From: Artocarpus heterophyllus
Taxonomy: Eukaryota; Streptophyta; Magnoliopsida; Rosales; Moraceae
NCBI GenBank assembly: GCA_025403435.1
Contig: CM046330.1
Span: 17,382,239 to 17,446,238 of the forward strand
Length of the DNA stretch: 64,000 bases
Direction: 5' to 3'
Shown here: positions 34,104-47,185 of the stretch, one piece after another
Layout of the letters: each line of letters begins with the position of its first letter
Numbering within the stretch: the first letter of the stretch is position 1
The notes under the pieces: generated by a model
Database searches by the model: none
What the model was told of the DNA's origin: nothing
Seen by the model: only the letters and a program-made list of their open reading frames with translations
Made by a program: the position numbers and the translations under genes

Positions 34104-35628
34104 TTCAAAACTAAAAAAAAAAAACCCGCACGCTATAAAGTACGTGATTATTTATATATAATATATATTCAATTTTAATAACAAAATCAAATTCACATGT
34201 GTGTATATATATATATATCACATATATTTAATTTAAATTTACATAAATTATATTTATTTAAATATAATTTTAAATTGATTAATTATTTATTTTGTGTCCA
34301 AGTTGGCATAGACATAGTGTGGTTCTACCATACAGGTGTCACATACAAAATTAAAATTATATTTAAATAATCTTATTATTCAAATACTATCAATTAATTA
34401 ATTTAAGACGTATTTAATTAATCTCATTAACTAAGTATAATCAATTAATTAATTAACTAATGTTTAGTTAAATGTGATAACATTTATCACATTATATTGT
34501 GTGTCACAGAGAATATTTATCTATGTCACATTAATATTTCTAGTATGAAATAATTAATTCAGAATTCAATAATTTTAAATTAAATATATATAATTCATTT
34601 TATGCATAAAATCCAATATAGTGTTATAGAAGTGGCATTGGAGACCTATGGATCTATAATTCAAGCCCCAATAAATTTGACAATTAATTAAACTTTTTAA
34701 TTAATGTATCAAATTTATTAGTTTTAGTGTTACTTTATTAAAAAACCTAAAATTATACTCTTGAAATTATTGTGAAGATTACTAAAAAAAAATTAACAAG
34801 TAGTCCATTAATTTAATCATTACATGTAGATTAGTCCTTCATAAATATTTCATAATAAGATTTAGGTTTAATTTCCATTGACCTTTTTTATTATATCTTC
34901 ATTCTTGAGTTCCAATAATCTTGAATAAATAGTTATTTCATAATTTTATTATAATCGAGCATTCTACTGTTTAAATCTTGAATCATTACTCAAGATAACT
35001 ATTTTTCTAACTTCCATAAGGAAGGAATGAATTTCTTATCTATATATATTATTCCTAAACATTTATTCCATTATATTTTCAAGATGGTTAGTTATGATCT
35101 GTCTTTTGACAAATCTTATCGTGTACGTCAAAAAAACATAATGTAATAAACATGAGTATAATAAATACTCAGGATTAAGAACGTCATATATATAATCACC
35201 ATAGTGATAAATTTGAATACTTTATTTATAACGGATGATTATTAAATATTTATAATTTATCCGGCCCAGACTTATATATTATCATAATATAAAGTACCTT
35301 CGATCTGATGTCTCTACATTAATAGCCTGGATAAGACTATTTCATTTTAAATGAGATTGGACCACACTTGTAATATTTAATTAAAGATTCCAAACTCTAA
35401 TTAATTATTACATACTATTTAGATAGATTATTATCTATAAATTTTATCCCTAAGCATATAATAGTTATATGCTAAATTTATAGTCACATTAATAGTCATG
35501 GGATTTTCTTGATGTTTGTTAAAGTATTCACAACATACATAAGCAACCCAAATAATTTATAAGTATTACTTTATTTATTTATTAACAATGTGTATGATGT
35601 CATTACTTATAGGGTATTAACCCCAACA
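33269..35628 (-). repeat. 3' LTR of copia element 1
   Basis: The plus strand begins (TA)ATGGGAATTAATTG, the mutated counterpart of TGTTGGAATTAA at 45560, and ends CCCCAACA. It contains an internal tandem duplication of about 172 bases (about 33513-33683 and 33685-33858) that is single-copy in the other LTR. Several (TA)n tracts lie at 34013-34030, 34070-34099 and 34203-34218. Confidence 0.82.
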
Positions 35629-35640
35629 ATCTCCCACTTG
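35629..35640 (-). other. Polypurine tract of copia element 1
   Basis: On the minus strand CAAGTGGGAGAT immediately precedes the 3' LTR start TGTTGGGG. The same sequence precedes the copia LTR at 60488. Confidence 0.85.
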
Positions 35641-38030
35641 CCCTAAAGTAGGTGAGACATGTTTCTTAAACCTAAGCTTTCCAAATGTCCTTCGAAACTC
35701 TTTGCAGGTAATGTCTTTGACTGATTGAAAATTAGAATCAGTGTATCCAGTAGGAATCAAATTCTCACTATTGTATACCAGCATATATTTTCTCGTTCTC
35801 CTAAGATACTTAAGAATGTGTTTAACTCCCACCCAATGATCTAATCCTAGGTTAGATTGATACTAACTGACTATACCCACTGCATGTAAAATGTCATGCC
35901 TTGTCCACAACATGGCACACATTAGACTTCCCGCTGTAGCTGCATAGGGTACCCGTCTCATGTTTTCTTCCTCTTAAGATGTCTTAGGACACTGCTCTTT
36001 TGAAAAATGAACTCTATGATGTATAGGTAAAGTACATTTCTTGGAGTTTTGCATCAAAAATTTGATAAGCACCTTGTCAATGTATGATGCCCTGAGATAG
36101 TGCCAACAGTTTTTTCTTGCAATCTCTTATGAGTTGCATTCCAACAACATAACTTGCCTCTCCCAAATCTTTCATTTGGAATTGGTTGGCAAGCCATTTT
36201 TTTTACATTAATAATAACCCTACATCATTTTCAATGAGCAGAATATCATCTACATAAAGAACTAAGAAAACCACCTTCTTATCTTTGATGTACTTGTATA
36301 CACAAGGCTCATTAACATTTTGATTAATACCATAAGACTTGAACGCCTCATCAAATCCTAAGTTTCAAGATCTTTAAGCTTGCTTAAGTCCATAGATTGA
36401 TCTTTGCAACTTGTAAACTTTTTGCTCTTGACCTTTGACCACAAACCTTTTTAGTTGCACCATATGGATGCTTTCCTCAAGATAGTCATTCAAAAATGTA
36501 GTCTTGACATCCATTTGCCATATCTCATAATCAAGACATGCAGCAATGGATAAAAAAGTCGAATGGATTTAAGTATAGCTACGGAAGATAAAGTTTCTTC
36601 ATAATCAACTTCCTCATTTTGGGTATAACCCTTTGCCATAAGTCAGGCATTAAAAGTTTCAACTTTCCCATCCACTCTTCTTTTCTTCTTGTAGATCTAT
36701 TTGCACCCTATGAGTTTTATCACTTCAGGCAGATCTACAAGTTCTCACACTGAATTGGAATACATGGACTCCATTTCAAGATTCATAGCCTTAACTATTT
36801 CTTCTTCTTGGAATCTTCTATTGCATGACTATATGTCAATGTATCTTCCTCACCACTATTAGTGATGGCAACGTGTGCTTCTCCAATTTCCCTATAGCGA
36901 GCAGGTGGTCTCACAATCTTCCTACTATGTAGAAGTGGTATGATATCTTGATATGGAGATTTAGTCTCCTCATCTTGTCCTACGATAATAGTTGTCGTAG
37001 GTGGTTTGATTTGAGCAAAAAGTAACTCTTCAAGTATAACTTTGCTACGAGGTTTATAGTTTATCATATAATCATTCTTGAGAAAAGTGGCATTTGTCAA
37101 TATAAATACCTTTTTCTCTCATGGACTATAAAACAAACCCCTTTTCGTCCCCTTTGGATATCTTACAAACATGCATACTTCAGAACGTGGTTCTAGCTTC
37201 CTGATCTTTCCTTTCAGCACATGTGATGGACACCTTCATATATGGATATGCCGTATACTAGGTTTACAATCATTCCATAGCTTTAAAGGTGTTTTTGGAA
37301 CAGACTTAGATGGACCATGTTTAGAAGATATAGTTCAGTTTGCAACGTATATCCTTAGAATGAAGTAGATAATGACGAGTAGCTAAACATAGATTTCACC
37401 GTATCAAGCAACGTCTAATTTCTTCTCTCTACAACACCATCTATTATGGTGCTCTAAGTAATGTGAGTTGTGATAGAATATCATGTTCTATCAAATAATC
37501 CTTGAATTCGATATCAAGGTACTCCCCTCCTTGATTAGATCAAAGCTGACTTTCCTAATTGCTTTTCAACTTCGGCTTCCAAAAGTCTTAGATTTCCTTT
37601 GCATTAGGTACATGTATCCATTCCTTGAATAATCCTCAATAAATGTGATGAATTATTCGTAATCACTATGTGCTTGTACATTTAATGGACCATAAATGTC
37701 CGAATGTATTAGCTCAAGTGGTTCCTTGGCCCTTTTGCCTTTTGTAAAGAAAGGCTTTTTGCTCATTTTTCCTTAAAGATAAGATTCATAAACTGGTAGG
37801 AAACTAAATTTTAGTTCTCTTAAAGGACCACCTTTACTAGTTTGTTGATACTGTCAAGGTTAACATGACCTAACCTAAGGTGCGATAGGTATATTTCATC
37901 ATCAAAAGAAACGTTTTGCCTTTTGGGTTTTGGAAGTTCAACTTTAAAATTTCGGTATTGAGCCCTGATTTTTTTATTGGGCCTTAAAGTGTAAAGCCCA
38001 TTTTCCAGATGTGTAGAATAAATATCCAAA
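35641..38030 (-). pseudogene. Copia element 1 pol (integrase, RT, RNase H), decayed
   Basis: From the 5' side: a GAG-pre-integrase motif YLSHLRLGHVNLDSINKLVK (about 37840-37905); integrase remnants with many frame changes; and an integrase-RT linker NATFLKNDYMINYKPRSKVILEEL (about 37020-37095). The RT box YVDDIL is intact at about 36239-36256. An RNase H piece VKHILKYLRRTRKYMLVYNS (about 35755-35825) follows. After GYTDSNFQS the frame jumps to a C-terminal sequence ending FRRTFGKLRFKKH, so the middle of RNase H appears deleted. Numerous stops are present. An active copy would encode one Gag-Pol polyprotein. Confidence 0.85.
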
Positions 38031-38364
38031 CCATTTCTAGAAATATTAGCATAACTATCATTAAAAAAAATTAAACATTTGTTTAAACAACTTAGAAATA
38101 GAGATCAAATTTCCATGAAAACTAGAAAGGTAATAAACATTGTTCAACATTAAAAAATATTTCCAAAATAAAGTTTTACAACTCCCACTACTCTTGCCGA
38201 AATAACTGCTCTTGTTCTCACTCTCATCGTTTGTTCCTCGTCGACAAGCTCTCTTTAAGAACTAAACATCTACAAAGAAGAACAAACATGATTAGTTGTC
38301 CCTAAATAAACTATCTAAGGTAAAGTATCATCTTTAACTAAACAAGTTTCTAAAATGAGTAAAT

Positions 38365-39150
38365 CTAATTTACTATTGTTCTTCTTTTCTTTGAGCTCCT
38401 AAAGACACTTCTTACAGTTTTTCTTCCAATTCCCAACTGCACCATGATGGAAACATTTTCCTTTAGGCATCTTTTCATTTGAGCTTTTTTTGTTGTTGCT
38501 CTTGTTCCTCTTAGGTTTTCCTCCATTCTTAGATCTACCACTTCCTTTAGTTTTCTTCTTCCTTTTTCTGTTCTTTTTAGCAAAAGAAGAAGGTTGAGCT
38601 TCAACAATATTTGCTTCACCTTCTTATGTCTTTTCTTTTGAAATAGACTTAAAGGTTTGTAGCTCATTAAGCAACTCAATCCTGTTACATTTTAGCTTGT
38701 TCATGAAATAGTTGCTCTTAAAATGAAGGAATGTTGAGGAAAGGCTTTCCAAAATCATCCCCACCTATATGGCTTCATCTATCACCACCTTGTTTACTTC
38801 GGCCTCATAAAGATAGTTAATCATGTTGAGAACGTGTTCTCTGATTGAGATCCCTGCCTTTATTTTGGCATTTATTATAGCCTTTACAGCTTCATGGCGT
38901 GCCTTTTCAGAAGGACTGCCAAACATGTCTTGTAGAGATTGCATTATCTATAAGTTGTCTCTAAGTTTTCATGCTTTATCCTAAGCACGTCGGACATGCC
39001 AACTAAAAGGAAGCAGCAGGCCTTGTTATTTGCCTCGATTCAACGATTATATGTTTCTTGTACATTACGAGAGGCATTGGCAATAGGTGATGGAGGACAT
39101 TCCTCCAGTAGGACAAACATGTAGTTTTCACAAACAAGTACAATATTCAT
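38365..39150 (-). pseudogene. Copia element 1 gag, decayed
   Basis: The start at 39150 gives MNIVLVCENYMFVLLEE, followed by a stop near 39040 and frame changes. A Lys-rich stretch lies at about 38500-38620. The region around 38400-38460 is the degenerated zinc-knuckle part. The match is to the UBN2-type copia gag by order and position. Confidence 0.75.
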
Positions 39151-39159
39151 ATTACTCTT

Positions 39160-40751
39160 CTACTTGACAAAATTATCTCTGGTTAATTTTGATATGAGAG
39201 AATAGTGATGTTTAAATTAGATATTGTTGTTGTAATAAATAAATAAATGACATAAATTAAAGGTTACATAGATATCATAAATACATGTTTTAGAATAGTA
39301 AACATGATGTATGATGCATATAAAAAAACACATAAAATATATTACTAATTCCATGATTATTCAATTTTAATAAATAATGTGCCGCCGTAGGATATGTTAA
39401 ATTATTTATGAATTGAATTAAGACATTCTCAATTAATAAATATATTCAAAACATATCATATTTTAGATATTTATTAATAACCATTGATTTTGGTCAAGAT
39501 TAATTAACAAATTAATTATATCTTTATAAGTGTAACCCACTATTTCAGATTCTAATAACTTAACTCAAAATTGTGGCCATAGGATAGGTCAATTTTGAAA
39601 TCCTATCTCTTGAAAACCAACCTTTTTATTGATTTAAATGGACACCCTCTGTAGAGAGAACAAAATCAAAGTGTCGCAAGGCACCACCTAAATCCCATGG
39701 TATAGTGCTAATAGTAGAAACCGTAGGTTATATTGTCACATAACCTTCTCTTACTCATTATTTTAAAATGATGTGTTTTATTTTATAAAATATCATATGT
39801 TTCATAAATCTAGTAAATAAAACCAATTTTAATTACTAGGCATAATTTATGTGTTAATAGAGTCCCATTCTATTTACACTTAGATAAATTACTAGATTTT
39901 CTAAAAATCTAAATTTATTATGAATTATCTAATTTACCCAATATTAAACAATTTAAAATTAGATAACTTAGAATTAATGTAAATTTTACTAAGTTTTAAC
40001 TATTAAAACTAAAATTACATGATTTAGTTGATTAATAACATAAAATAAAATTCTATAAAATCAACCCAATTAATTTAATCTCCAATAACATATTAAATCA
40101 TTTTATAAACAACTTTATAGAATATGAAATAATATGCAAGTATATGCATGTCACGTTAAAATAGCTATGAGTGGGTACTTTTCTAAATGACATGTTATAA
40201 CATATAAACATGTTATCACAACATCATATAAAACTATAACATGAAAATTAATAATGGATTTTTGATTGGGTGTTTTTCGATAATTAAATTACAACCTATA
40301 AAAAATCAGATAAAAAAATTACAAAGGTTTTCTTGTGAATGAATATTTTTCCCAGCTCCATTTTCTAGCAAACTACATCAGGTAGGTTCCAATGGAAAAA
40401 CTATCAGGTTACTTTGAAAAAAATTGATGGCCCAAGTTCTAAACAGGCCTAGTAGTCCATTGGGTTACTGAAAATAACCTGATAGACTTCTTCTTCTTCA
40501 CGTGCTTTCTACTTCTTCTTCTCCAGAGGTCTTCATATATAGCTGCCTCTTGCTCAGACCCACAACCGCCGGTACCATGCTTACAGCCGTAGACTCTAGG
40601 TGAAACCTCGCCATACCGTTGGTCGAACACTGTCGAACGAGAAGCTTCACGGCACCGGAGACCCAACTCATCGATTAGCTGAGAATGGCAGGGCTCCTTG
40701 TCGAGCCATGAGGCTCAAGGCTGAGCATTCCTGTCTCTCCGATCGTGGCCT
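39160..40751 (-). other. 5' leader of copia element 1, part nearest gag
   Basis: 39160-40400 is AT-rich without recognisable genes. From about 40440 the composition becomes GC-richer, with a hairpin word GAGCCATGAGGCTC at 40703-40716 that recurs twice further right. The reading frames at 40439-40848 have no recognisable content. Confidence 0.55.
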
Positions 40752-40756
40752 AGTGC

Positions 40757-43738
40757 TTTCACAACTCGCCTTTTCGGGCTGTGATAAACTTTTTTCTTAC
40801 TTATATATAGGCGAAAACATAAGAAAATATATTTTTTTCTTTTTATAAATATATATTTTACATATATTGGATTTAGCAACTTTGCAATTACAAACAAATA
40901 CATGTATTTACATAAACAACCTTTCTTTTATAATACTGTTTGCTAAACATTACATTTCAAAATAACATAAAATATGTTACAGTGGAAACAAACTATGGTG
41001 GTATCCATACCTATTCTGCACATTACTCATCCCTCCGCCAACTTAACTATGAAATTATTCTGACCTTTTTGTTGGAATACCTACAGCATGAAATACTTAG
41101 TGAGCTTACGCCTAGTAAGTCTCAATACAACCCACATGCACATTCAATACAATGCGTAATCCAGTTATGTTTTCTTATGAACATTCTTTATCCTTTTCAT
41201 ATCTTATCTCTTACTAGGGCCTAAGTGTTTGTACCATTGCGCACATAGGTCTACGTGACACTGAGACTATACTACATCCTTAAACTCCTCTTGAATCAGG
41301 AGTCGAAACGACACTCTTCTTAATTCTGGTGATATATTTACTAGCTCAATTATTATGGTTGTCATACCATGCATGAAGTAATAATCACATGTTATACACA
41401 AAACATAAATATTCTTATACGATTTAGTACACACAGGTATATACTTTATATACTCACAGGTACACATTAATATACACACAGGTATACAGCATAATATACA
41501 CACATGTATTTATTCTGTATACTCACAGGTAAACACTAATATACTTATAGGTACTCATATTATAGAATACACACATGTATACACCTTGATATACACACAG
41601 GTATATATATACATATATCACATTTTATACCTACAATTCCATACTGTAGGTGGGATGGGTATTTACTTGATCTAGATTTCCATGCACTTTGACTTCAATT
41701 CCCTCTCTCCTAGACTTCTAGGATCCTATTGGCCAATTACAAAGCTATTAGCCAAATGTTCACTACTTCTTCAAGGCTTTATGTATCATTACAAAATGAT
41801 CGTTAGTTAATAACTCGAGTTGCATAACTATATACAACTCCGAAAACCACTGGTTTTCTTACTCCTATCATATTCTACCCTATCGTTACTAATGAAGGGC
41901 AGAAATCTTTCTAATCACTCCTTTGTCCCCTTTGGAACGTTTCAGAGCAGTTCGGGTTACTCGGGCAGAAATGATGATTTTGCCCTTGGTGGGTCTCCTA
42001 AATTTTCCGAACTTGACTTTGTTATTCTAGCGCAAATAGCTACGTATCGACCTTAGAATAATACCCTGGGGTGTTGGGTCTCCTTATTTTACATCGGTGC
42101 CCCATTTTAGTACAACTTTGCAATTTTGCTCCTTATTGAAAATTTTGACAATTTTACCCTTGGGACTGCAATTAATCTCTTTAAACCAAAATCTTCTATT
42201 TTTCATTAGGAACATTTTTGTTCAAAGTACCGTATTCAAAATCCTTTGAAAAAATGACATTTTTGCCCTTTTAATTTTTTTTTCAATTTTAACAAATTCT
42301 TGTAAAATTAAAAATCTCACAAACGGTTGAGATTTTCGATGAACTGTTTACATTGTCTAATAGTTTCGTCGTGATCTACAACTTTTATGTTTTAACTTTT
42401 TCAAAATTCTCACTACACATGGGTGTTTTTGGGCATTTTTCAAATCTGTCGAGGGAAAACTTTTTCTTACAATTTAGTCCTTGGGTCATTTTTGTAAAAA
42501 TCTATTTTCAAACAGCATATCTACCCCTGTGAAGGCAGTTCTAATCCTTGTCCAAACCATTTTCATGCCCAATCCTCATTTTTGCAAAACTAGCATTAAA
42601 ATTACAAAAATAATCTCTTGTGCATAAACTACATTTTGCACAATAAACCCTAAATTTTCACAATACCAACATACCATAATTCATGTATCTATGGGATTTA
42701 ATCAAAACTTTGCTTAAGAACCCACATGCTTTTTGAAATAACAAAAATAAAAACAAAAATCACTAAACTTTAAATTTAAAGAATCAAAACTTACCCAAAT
42801 AACACTTTGTGCTTCTAGCCTTCCAAGGGCTCCTTGGAAACTCTTTCCTAGACATTTTTCATCGAAAAATACTTTGAATTAACTTTCCTTCCGTCACCCA
42901 AGAAAAAACCCAAGAAACCTTGAAAAAAGTTTAGGTTTTTACCTTAAAACTTGATAAAATTCCTTGGACTTTGCCTTTTGAACTTAATTGGGGTTAATTT
43001 TGCAAAGATATGAAGTTGAAATTTTTTTGGGAAAGCTCATCAATGGCTGTTGTGGGGTTAGAGGAAGAAGAAGTGAAAATTTTTTGGCTAAACACACATT
43101 TAATTCATGCTTATCCTTTAAGGTGACTCACTAAGTAGTCCTTTGGTTTGCCCATGTGGCTTAATAGGATTGGGCCACCTTTCATGGCATGGTGGCCCAA
43201 TAAAATCCAATTAGGTGTCCACTTGATGGGCCCTAAAATTTTACACTGCGTAATTTTTCGCCACATAGTATTTTTCTTATACTGCCGTAGTAAAATCAGT
43301 GTAAAACATATTCTTAGACTGTATAAAATATTTTACTTGTCTTTGGTGTATTTTTGGAAGCCAAACATAACATTTCCTATATTTGTGTTTTCACTTAGTA
43401 GTGTACTTATATTGCTTCGGCCCCCTTCTTACACTGGTTTAGGGTTTGGATAGACTCTATATCTTATTTATACCATAATTACCCATTCGTTTGTATCATA
43501 ATTTTACAATTAATTGTGACATAAAATTTATTTTATAGATATTATTTACAAATTTTTGAGTATTTAAACTCATAAAATCTGTATTAACAATATCCAACAT
43601 TGCATCACGTTCGCAGTGAAATTTTCATTTAATACTGCTTATTTATACACTATCACAATTTTTACAAAAATACAATTTTTAAGGGAAATTTATTAATTAA
43701 ATATTAGATTTTATTAATGAATTTTCCTGGTCATTACA
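40757..43738. mobile_element. Ty3-type solo LTR nested in the copia leader, 2.98 kb
   Basis: The insert starts TTTCACAACTCGCC, a decayed form of the TGTAACGACCTGCC start seen at 53122, and ends GGTCATTACA. It is flanked by perfect AGTGC direct repeats (40752-40756 and 43739-43743). Removing it rejoins a sequence matching the second copy of the leader module at about 44858 (GGCCCAGTG then GAAGAGCTC). Interior landmarks shared with 53122-56746 include GGTGGTATCCATACC near 40998 and a CTGTAGGTGGGAT segment near 41645. Simple TATACACACAGGTA repeats lie at 41435-41612. No coding region was seen. Confidence 0.85.
41435..41612. repeat. Degenerate CACACAGGTATA repeats
   Basis: About eight copies of (A)TACACACAGGTATA or TACTCACAGGTA recur at spacings of roughly 20-30 bases inside the solo LTR. 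Confidence 0.6.
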
Positions 43739-43743
43739 AGTGC

Positions 43744-43918
43744 GAAGGAGCTCCAGGTTGAGCAACATTGCATTTCACCTAGCTCGACTTGCTACAGCTT
43801 TCAAATTAAGAGTCACTATCGTATCAGTCGCAGAAGTGTTAGACAGCTTTGTTGGTGGAGCTTCGACAGTTTCCATGCTAGACTTCGCTGGTTAATGAGT
43901 TAGACAGCCTTGCAGCCA
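43744..43918. repeat. Leader module, copy 1
   Basis: The segment GCTTTCAAATTAAGAGTCAC, then AGCTTTGTTGGTGGAGCTTCGACAG and GACTTCGCTGGTTAATGAGTTAGACA recurs with substitutions at 44866-45033. With the piece at 40690-40756 it makes one unit of a two-unit duplication in the copia leader. Confidence 0.75.
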
Positions 43919-44800
43919 TGGATAAAAATTTCTCCAATATTTCCAAAATTTCCACTAAAATTTTCATAATTCGAAGGTCCTGAAATATCTTTTGGGTGCA
44001 AACAATTTTTTTGATATTTATTGAAATTTTTAAAAAAATTTTAAATGTGTTTTAATTTAATCCTAGAGGATGTTTTCAGACTTTAGAAATTCTAAAATTT
44101 TAAAGGAAATTTTAAAAATATTGAGAAATTTTTGTCTGAACGCTAAAATTTAAGGAAAATTTTAGTTAATACTATAATAAATCACTAAAAATATAGATTT
44201 ATTAGGATATTGTTTTTTACACTATCTTAGTTTATATCAAACTTTCAATATAAACAAATATTCATAGTTGTTGTAATTTTTTCAATATTGCCATCGATAT
44301 CAATATTTTCTTCAAAATTTTTGTAAATTTAGAGTATCGATATTTCTACTGATATCGATATTTTCATCCTTGATCCAAACATAGCACTGCCTTCTTAAGC
44401 AAACAATTAGGAGAATTCATAGTTTTCAAATATTTTAAAATACAGTGGAAAGTGATTAATAAACGTATATGTGGCATGCTCATAACTATGTTCAACATTA
44501 TTCAAATAATATGTCATGGTACCAATACTGTTTGAATCAAGATGGAATCTCGACCACATTTGAGCCTCATAGAACTTCCTTTGGGTATTAAGAAATGTAA
44601 CATACATGATTTTTTTTTTATGTGACACTTGTTTATTTATGTATTTCTTTAATGTTCATGCTATTAGAAAATATTAAAATCATGTTTTAATGTAAATTTT
44701 AGTAATTTTTTTTTTTTTTGATAATTCCACCAATATCGATATTTTCTGTGATATTTTTGTAAAATTAAAGTACTGATATTTCCATTGATACCACAACGCT
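43919..44800. mobile_element. AT-rich insert between the leader modules
   Basis: About 880 bases absent from the module continuity. Both ends carry ATATTTCC or ATTTCCA motifs, and the interior holds TTGATATC/GATATCAA-type words (ATCGATATTTTC, ACTGATATCGATA). It could be a non-autonomous DNA element, but I could not define terminal repeats. Confidence 0.45.
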
Positions 44801-44807
44801 CTTGGTA

Positions 44808-45110
44808 GAGCCATGAGGCTCAACGCCGAGTGTTTCTTTCTCTCTGATCATGGCCCAGTGTAGAAGAGCTCTAGGCAAAGCGACGCTACGTTGCACCTAG
44901 TTTCGACTAGCAGTAGCTTTCAAATTGAGAGTCACCGCTGTATTAGTCATAGATGCATTAAACAGCTTTGTTGGTAGAGCTTCGATAGTTTTGACGCTAG
45001 ACTTCGCTGGTGAATGAGTTAGACAACCTTGCAGCTCGTTCATGGCTGAAGCCATGCAGTGCTTAAGATCGAGCCATGAGGCTCGCGACCGAACACTGTT
45101 AGGCTTGGTA
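44808..45110. repeat. Leader module, copy 2, with hairpin words
   Basis: This repeats the order of 40700-40756 plus 43744-43918. The palindromic word GAGCCATGAGGCTC occurs near 44808-44821 and again near 45073-45086. Confidence 0.7.
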
Positions 45111-45542
45111 TTGTCTCACAGTCGAGCTCCAATGGAGCTCAAGGCCAAGAAGTCGTGCCTTATTGAAGTTGAACTCCGGCGGTTATGATAGCTATAGTTC
45201 GTGGGAGATGCTGGCTTGATTGTGGTTGTGTGTTGCATGGTATCCTCAAACGTGAGGAGTTGTAGAGGATAAAAAATATTTGTTTCACATAATATTACGT
45301 GTATAAAATGGAGAGAAAAATAAAAATAAAAATAAAAATAAATTACAAAATGCCTACACCCATTTGTGGGTTTACACAAATTTGATCTAATAAAAAAAAA
45401 TCCAAAAGGACTATATAATTAATGATAAAAAATCCATTCATCAATTAATCATTCATCACATAAAAAAAATGGGAAAAATACAAAGTGTCCACAAACATGC
45501 ATCAACTTAAAATCATAATAATTAAAATTATATATGCTATTA

Positions 45543-45558
45543 CCCGCTCTGATGCTAT
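45543..45558 (-). other. Primer-binding site of copia element 1
   Basis: On the minus strand ATAGCATCAGAGCGGG lies just inside the 5' LTR end. It resembles the initiator tRNA-Met type site TGGTATCAGAGC with two changes. Confidence 0.7.
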
Positions 45559-45559
45559 T

Positions 45560-46705
45560 TGTTGGAATTAAATATGAAAACATAGCGAAAAAAACAGATC
45601 GATTAATAAACAAAAACTTTTTGAAAACTTTGTTGACTGGGAATAGCTATATACTTTTAATTAAATATAAAAAGCTTGAAGAACTTGTTTCAAAACTCTT
45701 AAAGACCTATTAGGTTATCCAAGTTTTTCTCTTTAACATTACGATATTCCAAGTCAAGCTTCCACACTAATGGAACAATGAGTGGGTGCCAAACTATAAG
45801 AATAAATTAAGCTCACACTTTTCTAGATCTACTATGTACTCAACACATGAGATAACTGACTTTTTTTTCAGATAAAAAACTTTCAGTTTTTTCTCTATAG
45901 ATACTCTGAAAATATCACGTCTGTTTAAAATAACAGGTATCTTTTTCTTTTTAAAACTGAGCAGTTAATTTATTAATTTTATTAATTTTAAATTTAAAAA
46001 ATCACCCACTAAACTCTTTAGTGTGTGAATCACATATACCCACAATTGAGTATGTGGAGGAGGTGCTTAAATCATCTCCACGTTGTTTTTTTTTGTTTTT
46101 TTTTTAATTTTTTAAACATGTTATGTGCAGGTATATATATATATATATCATATATATACATATATGTTCAAAAAATAAAATCTTCTCCACGTTTATCTAT
46201 TTAATTATATATATAAGTTGAAAACTAAAAAGAAACATGTACGCTATAAAGGACGTGATTATGTATATATAATATATTTGATTTAAATAACAAAATTAAA
46301 TCCGCATATATATATATATATATATATGTCATATATATTTAATTTAAATTAAAATTAAATCATATTTATTTAAATGTACCTTTAAATTAATTAATCATTT
46401 AATTTGTGTCCAAGTTGGTGTAGACATAGTGTGGTCTCACCACACATGTGTCACATACAAAATTAAAATTATATCTAAATAATCTTATTATTGAAATACT
46501 ATCAATTAATTAATTTAAAATATATTTAATTAATTCATTAATTAAATATAATCAATTAATTAATGTTCAGTTAAATATGACAATATTTATCATATTATAT
46601 TATGTATCACAAAGAATATTTTTCTGTGTCATATTAATATCTCTAGTGTGAAATAATTAATTCTAAATTAAATATGTATAATCATTCTATGCATTAAATC
46701 CAATA
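45560..46705 (-). repeat. 5' LTR of copia element 1, truncated
   Basis: It starts TGTTGGAATTAAATATGAAAAC and follows the order of 33269-34620 (CGATTAATAAACAAAAACTTT, TGAAGAACTTGTTTCAAAACTC, TATGAGATAA-type words, (TA)n). The similarity ends near 46705 after GCATTAAATCCAATACGGTG. Confidence 0.82.
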
Positions 46706-47151
46706 CGGTGTTTTATATGCTCTTGTTTTTAAAATTTAGCCGGTAACCACCAGTGATTAAAAAAATGTAATAACCAAAAACTTGTCTATGTATATGTATG
46801 TATGTAGAGAACAAAATGCACACCCTTGCTTCTGGTTTGATTCCTTGTTTTAGCACACTGCTGGCATAGCAACAAAATATGTGTAGGGTGTTTCGAAAAG
46901 TGGTTGAAACTGAAAATATTAGTTTAAAAACTGTAGTATATAAGAGCTTTACACTGTAGTCATTTTTACTTTTTACTGTAGCTGTTAAGAGTTTTACACT
47001 ATTTGGTTATTAAAGCCAACAATTCCAACCGAGATGTCAAACTGAGGTGTAACAATGTTGCAATAGGTGGATGACCTAATTAATAATAATATGCCCAGTT
47101 GGGATATTTAAAACTGCCCTAAATTAATTTAGGTCATCACAGCAAAATGAC

Positions 47152-47185
<34 letters not shown>

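Larger units (their letters stand above)
33269..46705 (-). mobile_element. Ty1/copia LTR retrotransposon with nested inserts, decayed
   Basis: The 3' LTR (33269-35628) and a truncated 5' LTR (45560-46705) share long similarity. A polypurine tract abuts the first and a PBS abuts the second. The copia domains gag, GAG-pre-integrase, integrase, RT and RNase H lie on the minus strand between about 39150 and 35640. The unusually long span comes from inserts in the leader: a 2.98-kb solo LTR (40757-43738) and an AT-rich insert (about 43919-44800). The roughly 1 kb of the left LTR from 34630 to 35628 has no counterpart after 46705, so the outer part of the 5' LTR is missing. Confidence 0.85.

Noticed and set aside
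41435..41612. CRISPR-like regularly spaced repeats
   Set aside because: The spacing is irregular and the units are degenerate (CACACAGGTATA). This is a plant nuclear solo LTR, so simple-repeat expansion is the better explanation.
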